NCBI GenBank assembly: GCA_963703565.1
Contig: CAVPEW010000018.1
Location: forward strand, 62,001-126,000
Reading direction: 5' to 3'
From: CAVPEW01 sp963703565
GTDB taxonomy: Bacteria; Actinomycetota; Acidimicrobiia; Acidimicrobiales; VFJN01
Length of the DNA: 64,000 nt
The notes below the pieces were generated by a model. The model saw only the letters and a program-made list of their open reading frames with translations, did not search any database and had not been told where the DNA came from. Shown in pieces: positions 8,281 to 17,536 of the stretch (position 1 is the first letter of the stretch; each line of letters begins with the position of its first letter). The translations under genes were made by a program, and so were the position numbers.

Positions 8281-9051
8281 TCAGCCGATGCGGGTGACCG
8301 GGCTCGTGCCGTAGAGCGAGCACATCGTGCGCTTGAGTGACGGTGTGCCCGCCAGCGCCCCGCTGCGATGTCCGCTGATGAGCTCGCGCTGCACGGCGCC
8401 GTCGCCCGCCCAGGCCCGGGCGCAGCCTTCGGGATCGACGTTGGCGAGGGCCAGGATGGCTCCCGAGCACCCGATGGCCCCGGCCAGGTGCACGAGCGAG
8501 GCATGGCCGGTGTAGAGCCCGCTGCGCATCACCTCGGCCTCCTCGATCAGACGCTGGGCGTCTCCGCTGGAGTCTTTGCAGCCGCTGACCCCCATGTCGG
8601 CGAGCATCTCCACACCAATACCCGGCGCAGACATCGTGGGGTAGTGGTAAGCGAGGACCGGAACTCCCACGGACCGGGCCACGCGCTCGTAGTACGGCCG
8701 GGGGTCGCTCACCGTGTGGGGGGACAGCACGAGCACGGCGTCGGCACCGGCGCGCTCGGCTCGCCGCGAGAGCAGTACCGCCTGGCGGGCCGAAGCGGCG
8801 CCGGTCCCCGCCAGGACGGGAACCCTCCCGTCGACGGCGTGGCGGACCGCGAGCAGCAGATCGGTGCGCTCGTCGGGGGCCAGCGCGGCCGCCTCGCCGG
8901 TCGATCCGGCGACGAGCACAGCGTCGACGCCGCGCTCGACGAGAGCCGCGGCGTGGTCGGCGGTCGCCGGGGCGTCGATCTCCCCCTCGGCGTCGAAGAG
9001 CGTCACCAGAGCCACGCCGATCCCCTCGAACAACGCCCGGTGATCCACCAT
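8281..9051 (-). CDS. DapA-superfamily aldolase/lyase of uncertain substrate
   Basis: A 256-residue TIM-barrel protein of the dihydrodipicolinate synthase / N-acetylneuraminate lyase superfamily. The Schiff-base lysine is Lys159 in GCKDSSGD. The phosphate/keto-acid loop GSTGEAA (49-55) and the tyrosine of the YxxP motif (Tyr135, AYHYP) are present, but the PYY tyrosine used in true DapA is replaced (SPHTV). The window has a better DapA at 19203, so this one probably cleaves or condenses another 2-keto acid; its substrate cannot be read from sequence. The start ATG 9051 lies 6 nt after a TAGCGT hexamer (9063-9058), so the mRNA is probably leaderless. It diverges from the osmolyte cassette across a palindromic gap. 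Confidence 0.8.
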   Translation of the reverse strand: MVDHRALFEGIGVALVTLFDAEGEIDAPATADHAAALVERGVDAVLVAGSTGEAAALAPDERTDLLLAVRHAVDGRVPVLAGTGAASARQAVLLSRRAERAGADAVLVLSPHTVSDPRPYYERVARSVGVPVLAYHYPTMSAPGIGVEMLADMGVSGCKDSSGDAQRLIEEAEVMRSGLYTGHASLVHLAGAIGCSGAILALANVDPEGCARAWAGDGAVQRELISGHRSGALAGTPSLKRTMCSLYGTSPVTRIG

Positions 9052-9068
9052 CAGGGCACGCTAGCGGG

Positions 9069-9101
9069 CCACCGGTGGGCGGTAGGACCGCCCACCGGTG
9101 G
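9069..9101. promoter_or_regulatory. Perfect inverted repeat holding two CCACCGGTGG palindromes
   Basis: CCACCGGTGGGCGGT (9069-9083) is followed, after a 3-nt AGG spacer, by its exact reverse complement (9087-9101). Each arm contains the self-palindrome CCACCGGTGG, with centres 23 bp apart. It fills most of the 66-bp gap between the divergent DapA-like gene and the amidotransferase gene and abuts the predicted -10 of the former. This looks like a tandem operator for a dimeric repressor or activator; as RNA it would also form a very stable hairpin. Confidence 0.55.
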
Positions 9102-9117
9102 GTAGGACCTGTCGCTC

Positions 9118-10914
9118 ATGTGTGGATTCGCAGGTGAGCCGCGCCCAGGGGCACCCCCGATGCGTCCGCGGTCGCCGCCATGAGCGAGTCGATGAGGGCC
9201 CGCGGCCCCGACGCGAGCGGCTCGTGGAGCGATGACAGGCTTGCGTTGGGCCACCGACGCCTGCGGATCATCGACCTCACCGCCGCCGGCCACCAGCCGA
9301 TGCACGATCCCCAGTTGGGCCTCACGGTCGCCTTCAACGGCTGCATCTACAACCATGGAGACCTGCGAGCAGAAGCTCGAGGCGCACGGCTACAGGTTCT
9401 TCTCCCGCAGCGACACCGAGGTGCTGGTCAAGGCGTACCACCGCTGGGGTGAGCGCTTCGTGGACCGGTTGCAGGGGATGTTCGCGTTCGCACTCGCCGA
9501 GCGGGATTCGGGTCGCCTCGTGCTGGGCCGTGACCGCCTGGGTGTCAAGCCCCTGTACCTGGCAGAGGTCGGAGGCCGCCTGCGCTTCGCTTCCACTCTC
9601 CCGGCGCTGCTCGCCGGCGGGGGCGTCGACACGACGATCGACCGCGAGGCGCTGGCGCAGTACCTCACCTTCCACTCCGTCGTGGCGGCCCCCCGCACGA
9701 TCCTGGCCGGGGTGCGCAAGCTCGAGCCGGGGCACACGCTCGTCGTCGAGCCCGACGGGACGCGCCGGCTCCGCCGCTACTGGGAGCCGGTGTTCGAACG
9801 TCGCGAGGAGCACTCGCGCTGGGGGCCCTCGGAGTGGTCCGCAGCGGTCCTGGATGCGTTGCGGCTCGCGGTCCGGCGGCGGCTCGTGGCCGACGTCCCG
9901 GTGGGCTGCCTGCTCTCGGGAGGGCTCGACTCGAGCTTGATCGTGGCGCTGCTGGCCGAGGCGGGCCAGTCGTCGCTGGCCACCTTCAGCATCGGCTTCG
10001 AAGCCGCCGGGGGCAATTGCGGAGACGAGTTCGCGTGGTCCGACCTGGTTGCCGAGCAGTTCGGCACCGACCACCACCGCATCGAGGTGGCCTCCGACCG
10101 GCTGCTGCCGGCGCTCGACGAGGCCGTGGCCGCGATGAGCGAACCCATGATGAGCCACGACGTCGTGGCCTTCCACCTCCTCAGCGAGGAGGTCAGCGCC
10201 CGTCGCAAGGTGGTGCAGTCGGGTCAGGGCGCCGACGAGGTGTTCGCCGGGTACCACTGGTACCCACCCATGGCCCGGGTCGCCGACGCCGACGTCGAGG
10301 CCGCGGCGAGCGCCTACCGCCGGTCGTTCTTCGACCGCTCCGACCGCGACCTGAAGGCTCTGGTGGAGCCGCGCTGGCAGGTCGACGCCGATGTGGCCGG
10401 CGACCTCGTGGAGCGGCACTTCGCCGCCCCGGGCGCGGCCTGCGCCACGGACAGGGCGCTGCGCCTGGACACCACGGTGATGCTCGTGGAGGACCCGGTC
10501 AAGCGGGTGGACAACATGACGATGGCATTCGGTCTCGAGGCCCGGGTGCCCTTCCTCGATCACGACCTGGTGGAGTTGGCCGCGGCCTGCCCACCGCAGC
10601 TGAAGACCACCAGCGGCGGCAAGGGGGTTCTCAAGGATGCGGCCCGGGCGGTGCTGCCAGCGGCCGTCATCGACCGCCCGAAGGGCTACTTCCCCGTACC
10701 GGCGTTGACCCATCTGCAAGGTCCCTACCTCGACCTCGTGACCGACGCCCTGCGCGACCCCGCGGCCGAGCAGCGGGGGTTGTTCCGCGCCGACGCGGTC
10801 GAAGCGCTGCTGAGGGAACCCAACGCCGAGCTCAGCCCCCTCGGGGGCAACCCCCTGTGGCAGATCGCAGTTCTGGAGCTCTGGCTCCAGCGCCACGGCG
10901 TAGAGGGAGGCTGA
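9118..10914 (+). CDS. N-acetylglutaminylglutamine amidotransferase (AsnB-type), reading frame broken by two one-base shifts
   Basis: A class II glutamine amidotransferase/asparagine synthetase that amidates N-acetylglutaminylglutamine. The protein begins MCGFAGE, with nucleophile Cys2, at ATG 9118 in the same frame as the main ORF. Residues from about 10 to 85 (AVAAMSESMRARGPD through FNGCIYNHGDLRAE) are read in another frame, and from KLEAHGYRFF onward the first frame resumes. Adding one base near 9139 and removing one A near 9373 gives a seamless family sequence. The synthetase half is intact: the PPi loop LSGGLDSSLIVAL and the segment GQGADEVFAGYHWY are clear. The downstream GNAT/ATP-grasp and M42-type genes define the osmolyte system. 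Most likely sequence errors or a fresh double mutation; alternative call is pseudogene. Confidence 0.85.
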
Positions 10915-10920
10915 AGCCTC

Positions 10921-12726
10921 GTGGCTCGCCGTTCCCGCTCTCAACCCGCCCCTCGCCGGCAGCGGCCTGGGGAAATCACAACCACGCCGTGGAAGGAGCC
11001 GCCGTCGCGCCTGCTGGAGGGCATGCGGCGCGATGTCGTCCTCGAGGCTGGTTGGGGGCGCCTGGTGTTCGGCCAGACCTTCAGCGACCAGGCTCGCCTG
11101 GTCGCCGTGCTGCGCGACGAGGCCAGCGGGCGCCGCGACATCTGCCTGTACCTGCGCGACCCCCACGTGCTGGTGGCGGGCCACCCCCAGGAGCTCTTCA
11201 TCGATCCGAGCTTCACGTACCGACTCTGGATGCACCTCTACCGCCCACGGCGCCAACCCCTGGCGGGTGTGACGGTGCGCACGATCGTGGACCGCTCCGA
11301 CGTGGAGGCCATGAACCGGCTGTACCTGCAGCGCGCGATGGTGCCGGCAGCGCCGGAACGGATCTGGGAGAACCACCTTCGGACCCGGCACGTCACCTAC
11401 CTGGTCGCCACCGAGGACGCCACCGGCAGGGTGATCGGAACCGTCAGCGGAGTGGATCACGGGCGGCTCTTCGACGATCCCGAAAGGGGATCGAGCCTGT
11501 GGTGCCTGGCCGTTGATCCGACCACCACCACCACCGGCGTCGGCGAGGCTCTGGTGCGGACCCTGGCGGAGCGCTTCGCCACCAGGGGCGCTGCCTACCT
11601 CGATCTGTCGGTCATGCACGACAACGCGCCGGCCATCGCCCTGTACCGCAAGCTCGGGTTCGAGCGGGTGCCGGTCCTGGGGGTCAAGCGCAAGAACGCC
11701 ATCAACGAGCCGCTCTACGTCGGCTCGGCGCCGGATTCCCTCGACGAGCTGAACCCCTATGCACGGATCGTGGCCGACGAGGCCCTTCGCCGCGGCATCC
11801 GGGTCCAGGTGCTCGACGGACCCGGCGGCTACCTACGCCTCGAGCACGGAGGTCGCGCCCTGGTCACCCGGGAGTCGCTCTCGGAGCTGACCAACGCGGT
11901 GGCGATGAGCCGCTGCGATGACAAGCGGGTCACCCGTCAGGTCGTGTCGTCGGCGGGGATCGTGGTGCCGGAGGGCCGCACGGCCACCTTCGACGAGGCC
12001 GACCATGCCTTCCTCGACGCTCACGGTGCGGTGGTGGTGAAACCGGTGCGCGGTGAGCAGGGAGCCGGGGTCAGCGTCGACGTGCGCCGTCACGAGGCGC
12101 TCGACGCGGCCCTTGCACGCGCGGCCGGAATCGGCGGCGAGGTCCTCGTCGAGCAACACGTCGAGGGCGTCGACCTGCGCATCGTGGTGATCGGCGGGGC
12201 CGTGGTGGCCGCGGCCTTGCGTCGGCCGCCCCAGGTCGTGGGCGACGGCACCCACACGGTCGCCGAGCTCGTGAGGGCGTGCAGCCGCCGCAGGCAGGCA
12301 GCCACGGGAGGCGAGTCCAGCATCCCGCTCGACGACTCGACCCGCGCGGTGGTCGCCGAGGCTGGCCACGATCTCGATGCCGTGCTGCGACCCGGAACCC
12401 CACTCGTGGTGCGCCGCACCGCGAACCTTCACACGGGAGGAACGATCCACGACGTGACCTCCGAGCTGCACCCCGAGCTGGCATCGGTCGCCGTGAGGGC
12501 AGCCGAGGCCATCGGCATCCCGGTGACCGGGATCGACCTGCTGGTGAGGGACCCGGGCGCTCCCGACTACGTGTTCGTGGAAGCGAACGAGCGGCCAGGT
12601 CTGGCCAACCACGAGCCCCAACCGACGGCACGGGCCTTCGTCGACCTGCTGTTCCCCGGAACGACCGCGCTGGAGTGGGCATGGCAGCCCGACGAGCCCG
12701 GCACCGTCCACGATCGACCGTCGTGA
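10921..12726 (+). CDS. ngg: N-acetylglutaminylglutamine synthetase (GNAT/ATP-grasp fusion)
   Basis: This 601-residue fusion makes the dipeptide N-acetylglutaminylglutamine, precursor of the osmoprotectant NAGGN. Residues about 115-260 form a GNAT acetyltransferase (SLWCLAVDP, TGVGEALVRTLAERF, ALYRKLGFERV). Residues about 290-590 form an ATP-grasp ligase related to cyanophycin/glutathione enzymes (VVVKPVRGEQGAGVSVDV, VLVEQHVEGVDLRIVVI, VEANERPGLANHEP). The N-terminal 110 residues are specific to this family. Start GTG 10921 is 7 nt after the amidotransferase stop and the stop overlaps the next start by 4 nt, so the three genes form one transcription unit. No anomaly was seen. Confidence 0.88.
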   Translation: MARRSRSQPAPRRQRPGEITTTPWKEPPSRLLEGMRRDVVLEAGWGRLVFGQTFSDQARLVAVLRDEASGRRDICLYLRDPHVLVAGHPQELFIDPSFTYRLWMHLYRPRRQPLAGVTVRTIVDRSDVEAMNRLYLQRAMVPAAPERIWENHLRTRHVTYLVATEDATGRVIGTVSGVDHGRLFDDPERGSSLWCLAVDPTTTTTGVGEALVRTLAERFATRGAAYLDLSVMHDNAPAIALYRKLGFERVPVLGVKRKNAINEPLYVGSAPDSLDELNPYARIVADEALRRGIRVQVLDGPGGYLRLEHGGRALVTRESLSELTNAVAMSRCDDKRVTRQVVSSAGIVVPEGRTATFDEADHAFLDAHGAVVVKPVRGEQGAGVSVDVRRHEALDAALARAAGIGGEVLVEQHVEGVDLRIVVIGGAVVAAALRRPPQVVGDGTHTVAELVRACSRRRQAATGGESSIPLDDSTRAVVAEAGHDLDAVLRPGTPLVVRRTANLHTGGTIHDVTSELHPELASVAVRAAEAIGIPVTGIDLLVRDPGAPDYVFVEANERPGLANHEPQPTARAFVDLLFPGTTALEWAWQPDEPGTVHDRPS

Positions 12727-13928
12727 GCGTCCGCCGCGAGGGTCTGCCACCGCCACCGCTCGATGTCGACCGAGCATGGATGACCGACGTGCTTGTCCGG
12801 CTCCTGCGCACGCCGAGCCCTGCGGGCCGCACCGACGCCGTGATGCAGCTCATCGGGGACCTGCTGGCCGAGGTCGGTGTTCCCTTCGAGCTCACCCGGC
12901 GGGGTTCGCTGGTGGCAGAGCTCGACGGGGACTCGGCTCCGGTGGAGCGGGCCATCGTCGTTCACGCCGACACCGTGGGCTGCATGGTGCGCTCGCTCAA
13001 GGACGACGGGCGCTTGGCGGTCATCCCGGTGGGCACCTTCAGTGCCCGCTTCGCCGAGGGGGCGCGGGTCACGATCTTCGTGGAGGACCCCGACCGCACC
13101 TACTCGGGCACCGTGTTGCCCCTCCTCGCCAGTGGCCACGCCTTCGGTGACAGGGTGGACGACCAGGGCATCGGCTGGGATCACGTCGAGGTGCGGGTCG
13201 ACCAGGAGGTCTCGTGCCGCGACGACCTCGCGGCGCTGGGCATCCAGGTGGGCGACTTCGTGGCGCTCGACGCCAACCCCGAGGTGACGGGCTCGGGCTT
13301 CGTGGTGTCGCGCCACCTCGACGGCAAGGCGGGCGTCGCCGCGGCGCTGGCGGCGGCTCGCTCGGTGGTGCGCTCGGCCCAGCCCCTGCCGCACCGCACG
13401 CACCTGCTGGTCACCATCGCCGAGGAGATCGGCCAGGGCGCCAGCCACGGGCTGGGACCCGACGTCGCCGAGATGGTGGCCATCGACAACGCGGTGTGCG
13501 CTGCGGGCCAGCACAGCATCGAGCACGGCGTCACGATCGCCATGGCCGACATGACCGGCCCGTTCGACTACCACCTGTCCCGCCGGCTGCACCGCCTGGC
13601 GCGCGATTGCGGGATCGATGCCGTGCGCGACACGTTCCCCTGGTACCGCTCCGACATAGCGGCGGCGTTGGAATCGGGGGCGGCGACGCGCGCCGCGCTG
13701 GTCGGCTTCGGTCTGGATGGGTCCCACGGCTGGGAGCGCAGCCACCTGCGCTCGGTGGAGGCCGTGGCCCGACTGATCGGTGCATGGTTGCGCACGCCTC
13801 TCACCTTCGAGCGCTGGGACGCGTCGCCCGCCGGCCCGTTGCGTGAGTTCCCCTCGAGCCGCCAGCCGGCGCCGCGCGAACGCTGGGGCCGATTGCCCGA
13901 GGGCCAGCCCGACGATCCGCCCGGCTGA
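12723..13928 (+). CDS. NAGGN-system hydrolase, M42-type metallopeptidase family
   Basis: A 401-residue dinuclear-metal peptidase-fold protein of the M42 type that accompanies osmolyte NAGGN genes; its reaction in the pathway is not established. Metal and catalytic residues are visible: HADTVG (first His), HLDGKAG (bridging Asp), EEIGQGAS (Glu pair), AIDNA (Asp), and a late GSHGWERSHL His. GTG 12723 overlaps the synthetase stop (GTGA), which fixes the start. It ends 12 nt from the convergent membrane-protein gene. A peptidase of general function is possible, but the operon favours osmolyte maturation or turnover. Confidence 0.85.
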   Translation: MSVRREGLPPPPLDVDRAWMTDVLVRLLRTPSPAGRTDAVMQLIGDLLAEVGVPFELTRRGSLVAELDGDSAPVERAIVVHADTVGCMVRSLKDDGRLAVIPVGTFSARFAEGARVTIFVEDPDRTYSGTVLPLLASGHAFGDRVDDQGIGWDHVEVRVDQEVSCRDDLAALGIQVGDFVALDANPEVTGSGFVVSRHLDGKAGVAAALAAARSVVRSAQPLPHRTHLLVTIAEEIGQGASHGLGPDVAEMVAIDNAVCAAGQHSIEHGVTIAMADMTGPFDYHLSRRLHRLARDCGIDAVRDTFPWYRSDIAAALESGAATRAALVGFGLDGSHGWERSHLRSVEAVARLIGAWLRTPLTFERWDASPAGPLREFPSSRQPAPRERWGRLPEGQPDDPPG

Positions 13929-13940
13929 GGTGGCCTCCGG

Positions 13941-14681
13941 TCAACTGCCTCGGTCGTCGCCCGCGTCCGGCTGCACGGCATCCGGCTCGACAGCAGGGGG
14001 ATCGACGGCGTCGGCCAGGTCGGTGACACCGTCGAGGTCGCCGCGGCGAACCTCGAGGATGACCGACACCGCTACCACGGCCAGGGAGGCGACGAGGAGC
14101 GGAACCCTCTGGTCGCCGATGAAGCCCAGCAGGTCGTCGATCGGCTCGGAGAAGCGGTCGCCGAGCACCCGGGCCAGGAAGAGGCGCCCGAACGTGCCCG
14201 TCACGTTCAGGATCACGAAGGCTGCGAGCCCCATTCCCGTGGACCCGGCGAACAGGCAGATCCAGTTGTTCGGAGCGATGGCAACGAGTGGGTAGGCGGC
14301 GCGCCCGAAGGAGGACTCCACCCAGCGCAGCACCTCGCCGAAGGTGCGGGTGCGCCGCTCGGCCCAGGCCACGGCCGCGTCGCCGTACCAGTAGCCGAGC
14401 AGGAACCACAGGGGGTCGGTTGCCACGAGGCGGACGAACCCGACCCCGTAGTAGCTCCAGGCGTCGAGCTGGTTGGCCACGAGAACCAGGTTCCGGTTGC
14501 GCGGGTTGAGCGCGAGCAGGGCGAGAGGATGTCCGTCCACCAGGCTTGGCATGAAACCGTCGCCGACGTAGGAGGCCACGGTTGCGAGCACCAGGGGCAC
14601 CGAGATGGCTGTCACGACCCGCCGGGAAGGCCGCCCCGAGGGCCGGTGGGCCGCGGTCGTCTCGGTGCCGCCGGGGTCCAC
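13941..14681 (-). CDS. Integral membrane protein, VTT/DedA-like
   Basis: A 246-residue protein with several hydrophobic segments (near residues 21-40, 95-110, 140-165 and 195-215). The core FGRAAYPLVAIAPNNWICLFAGSTGM resembles the re-entrant VTT (SNARE-associated/DedA) domain, a family linked to lipid scrambling and polyprenyl-phosphate flipping. A polar C-terminal tail rich in Asp and Pro follows. The start GTG 14681 has a CAGACT hexamer 7 nt upstream on its strand (14694-14689), compatible with a leaderless transcript. The family call is from pattern only and could be wrong; being a multi-pass membrane protein is clear. Confidence 0.65.
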   Translation of the reverse strand: MDPGGTETTAAHRPSGRPSRRVVTAISVPLVLATVASYVGDGFMPSLVDGHPLALLALNPRNRNLVLVANQLDAWSYYGVGFVRLVATDPLWFLLGYWYGDAAVAWAERRTRTFGEVLRWVESSFGRAAYPLVAIAPNNWICLFAGSTGMGLAAFVILNVTGTFGRLFLARVLGDRFSEPIDDLLGFIGDQRVPLLVASLAVVAVSVILEVRRGDLDGVTDLADAVDPPAVEPDAVQPDAGDDRGS

Positions 14682-14755
14682 GCGTCGCAGTCTGACATCG
14701 CCCCGGCGCGTGCTGGCCTTAGCGTCGCGGCAGACACGGAGGGGCAGGAGGCCAC

Positions 14756-16399
14756 GTGCAGGGACTCATGCAGGACGCGCCGCTGGTGTTGACCCACTTC
14801 TTCGACCGCGCCGAGCGGCTCCACTACGACAAGGCGCTGGTCACCGCGACGCCCTCGGGGCCACGTCGAACCACCTACGGCGCGTGGGCGCAGCGCACCC
14901 GGCTGCTGGCCGGGTCCCTCGACGCGCTGGGCGTCCCAACCGGTGCGCGGGTGGCGACCTTCGCCTGGAACACGGATCGCCACCTCGAGCTGTACTTCGC
15001 CCCGGCATGCTCGGGACGGGTCCTGCACACGCTCAACATCCGGCTGTTCGCCGACCAGCTCGTGTACATCGCCGACCACGCCGAGGACGATGTCGTCTTC
15101 GTCGACGCGTCGCTGACCGGGTCGCTCTGGCCCGTGCTGGAGCGCACGCGCACGGTTCGCCACGTGGTCGTCATGGACGACACCGGCGCCGATGTGCCCG
15201 ATCCACCGGCGGGCATCGAGGTCCACGACTACGAGTCGCTCCTGGCGGGCTCCCGGCCCGCTGAGCTGTGGGCGAGTGACGAGAGCGCTGCCGCTTCGAT
15301 GTGCTACACGAGCGGCACGACCGGCAACCCCAAGGGCGTCGTCTACTCGCACCGCTCCACGTACCTGCACACCATGGCCACGATGCTCGCCGACGGAGTG
15401 GGGATCGCCGAGGCCGACCGGGTCATGCCCGTCGTGCCGATGTTCCACGCCAACGCCTGGGGACTGGCCCACGCGGGGGTGGCGGCGGGCGCCACTCTCG
15501 TGCTGCCCGGAGCGGACCTGTCGGCCCGGTCCATCGCCGCCCTCATCGAGTCCGAGCGCGTTACGGTCGCCGCCGGCGTCCCCACGATCTGGATGGGTGT
15601 GCTCGACGAGCTGGACGGGCGCGACACCTCGAGCCTGCGAGCCATCCCCTGCGGCGGCTCGGCGGTGCCGCGGGCCCTGTCCGAGGCGTACCGGACCCGG
15701 ATCGGGCTCCCGATCCTGCAGGCGTGGGGCATGACGGAGACCAGCCCGGTGGCTTCCATCGGGCGCATCACCGCTACCCTGGCGGCCGAGCTCGACGAGG
15801 AGGCGCAGGCCGACCTGCGGGCCACGGTCGGCCAGCCGAGCCTCGGCGTCGACGTGCGCATCGTGCGCCCCGGCAGCACCGAGGAGCTGCCCTGGGACGG
15901 CACCAGCTCCGGTGAGCTGCAGGTGCATGGGCCCTGGATCGCCGCCTCGTACTACCGCGACGAGCGCTCTGACGAGTCGTTCACGCCTGACGGCTGGCTG
16001 CGCACCGGCGACGTGGCGGTGATCGACGCCCACGGCTACCTGCGCCTGGTCGACCGCACCAAGGACGTCATCAAGTCAGGCGGCGAGTGGATCTCCTCGG
16101 TCGAGCTCGAGAACGAGCTCATGGCCCATCCGGCGGTCGCCGAGGCCGCCGTCATCGGCGTCACGCACCCCCGCTGGGGAGAGCGCCCGCTGGCCTGCGT
16201 GGTGCTGCGACCGGGGGCATCGGCCGGCGCCGAGGACCTGATTGCCTTCCTGGCTCCGCGGGTGGCCAAGTGGTGGTTGCCCGACGAGGTGGTGTTCGTC
16301 GACGAGATCCCCAAGACGAGCGTGGGCAAGTTCTCCAAGAAGGACCTGCGAACGATGGCTAGTGAAGGCAAGTTCGTACACACAGTCGGGCAGGAGTAG
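14756..16399 (+). CDS. Fatty-acid--CoA ligase (AMP-forming)
   Basis: An ANL-superfamily adenylating enzyme of 547 residues that activates a fatty acid to acyl-AMP and acyl-CoA. The P-loop YTSGTTGNPKGVVYS, the A5 motif GWGMTETSP (here QAWGMTETSP), the hinge GWLRTGDVAVID with DRTKDVIKSGGEWIS, and the catalytic C-terminal lysine in KTSVGKFSKK are all present. Length and motif spacing fit medium/long-chain ligases of the FadD/alkK type. Start GTG 14756 follows AGGAGG at 14746-14751; ATG 14768 is an alternative. Stand-alone gene; the natural acid is not known. Confidence 0.92.
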   Translation: MQGLMQDAPLVLTHFFDRAERLHYDKALVTATPSGPRRTTYGAWAQRTRLLAGSLDALGVPTGARVATFAWNTDRHLELYFAPACSGRVLHTLNIRLFADQLVYIADHAEDDVVFVDASLTGSLWPVLERTRTVRHVVVMDDTGADVPDPPAGIEVHDYESLLAGSRPAELWASDESAAASMCYTSGTTGNPKGVVYSHRSTYLHTMATMLADGVGIAEADRVMPVVPMFHANAWGLAHAGVAAGATLVLPGADLSARSIAALIESERVTVAAGVPTIWMGVLDELDGRDTSSLRAIPCGGSAVPRALSEAYRTRIGLPILQAWGMTETSPVASIGRITATLAAELDEEAQADLRATVGQPSLGVDVRIVRPGSTEELPWDGTSSGELQVHGPWIAASYYRDERSDESFTPDGWLRTGDVAVIDAHGYLRLVDRTKDVIKSGGEWISSVELENELMAHPAVAEAAVIGVTHPRWGERPLACVVLRPGASAGAEDLIAFLAPRVAKWWLPDEVVFVDEIPKTSVGKFSKKDLRTMASEGKFVHTVGQE

Positions 16400-16481
16400 C
16401 GGGCGTCGGCGGCGCGCGGGGGCGAACCTTGTTCCTGTCCACCTACCGTGTCTGCACGGGCCGAACAGGAGGCCGGGGACC

Positions 16482-17471
16482 GTGGGCTTTCAGATGCGAA
16501 AGTCGGTGAAGGTGATGCCGGGCGTCCGGATCAACTTCTCCAAATCAGGCGTTGGCGTATCAGGCGGAGTCAAGGGCTACAGGGTCTCCCGCGGCCCCAA
16601 CGGGCGAGTGACGCGCACAGCGTCGATCCCTGGGACCGGAATTCGTCACGTCTCCAGTTCTTCCGGCGGCAGCCGGGGAGGGCGAGGCCGGCTAACCCCT
16701 CCTCCGCCCGCCCCCGAGCCAGCGAAGCCGGGCCTCATGGCCCCGAGGGCGGAGAAAGCCCTCTACAAGGCCGTCCGGGACAAGAACGTGGCCGAGATGG
16801 GCCGCCTCGCACAGGAGGGCGGAGACCTCGCCCTTCCCGCGGCCACGCTGGCAGGAATCCTCAGCATGTCGGCAGGTGACGACGAGCGGGCGAGGGCCCT
16901 GCTCAAGTGGGCGTTTGAGACCGGCCAAGATCCCGCGGCTCATCCTTTCATGACGAAGTACGTCGCCGCCCGCTTCTCGTTGGAGGTGGCAGCCGGGGTC
17001 ACCGCGGACCTCGTCCCCGATCGCTCCGGCATCGGCTTGGCCCTCGCCGAGCTTCACCAGGAGGCGGGAGACCTCGTCGCTGCTATCCGAGTCGTGGAGC
17101 ACCTTGAGCCCACGACCTTCGCAGCGCTGTCCCTCGCCGAGCTGTACTCGGCCGCTGGGCGCCACGAGGACGTCGTGGACCTCACCAACGGCATAGCGAA
17201 CGACGACGACACGACCGCTCTCCTGTGTGTCTTCCGTGGGGTGGCGTTCCGGGAGCAGGGTTTCATCGATGCTGCCCGAGAGGCCTTCAAGGAGGCTCTC
17301 AAGTCCAAGAAGCGGGAGGCCGTCATCCGCCACAGGGCGCTGCTGGAGCGTGCCCGGACCTACGAGGCGGAGGGGAAGCGGGGAATGGCCAGGAAGGACC
17401 TGGAGAAGATCATGGCCGAGGACTCCACCTACGAGGGGCTCTCCGAGGCGATGGCCACCCTCGACGCTTAG
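16482..17471 (+). CDS. DUF4236 domain protein with TPR-like C-terminus
   Basis: The first 55 residues (GFQMRKSVKVMPGVRINFSKSGVGVSGGVKG) are a clear DUF4236 domain, a short basic beta-rich module of unknown function. A Pro/Ser/Arg-rich linker follows, then about 250 residues of helical repeats with TPR-like pattern (ALAELHQEAGDLVAAIRVVEHL, SLAELYSAAGRHEDVVDL, FREQGFIDAAREAFKEALKS). No signal peptide. Start GTG 16482 has AGGAGG at 16466-16472. The module usually occurs in accessory genes, and here the gene stands alone between unrelated housekeeping genes, with a small coding-like remnant just downstream on the other strand. Function unknown. Confidence 0.8.
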   Translation: MGFQMRKSVKVMPGVRINFSKSGVGVSGGVKGYRVSRGPNGRVTRTASIPGTGIRHVSSSSGGSRGGRGRLTPPPPAPEPAKPGLMAPRAEKALYKAVRDKNVAEMGRLAQEGGDLALPAATLAGILSMSAGDDERARALLKWAFETGQDPAAHPFMTKYVAARFSLEVAAGVTADLVPDRSGIGLALAELHQEAGDLVAAIRVVEHLEPTTFAALSLAELYSAAGRHEDVVDLTNGIANDDDTTALLCVFRGVAFREQGFIDAAREAFKEALKSKKREAVIRHRALLERARTYEAEGKRGMARKDLEKIMAEDSTYEGLSEAMATLDA

Positions 17472-17536
17472 AACGACTAGGGCCCCCGCTGGGGCGACCA
17501 CGAGGGCTACGCCAGCGGGGGGGGCGAGTCGAAGCG

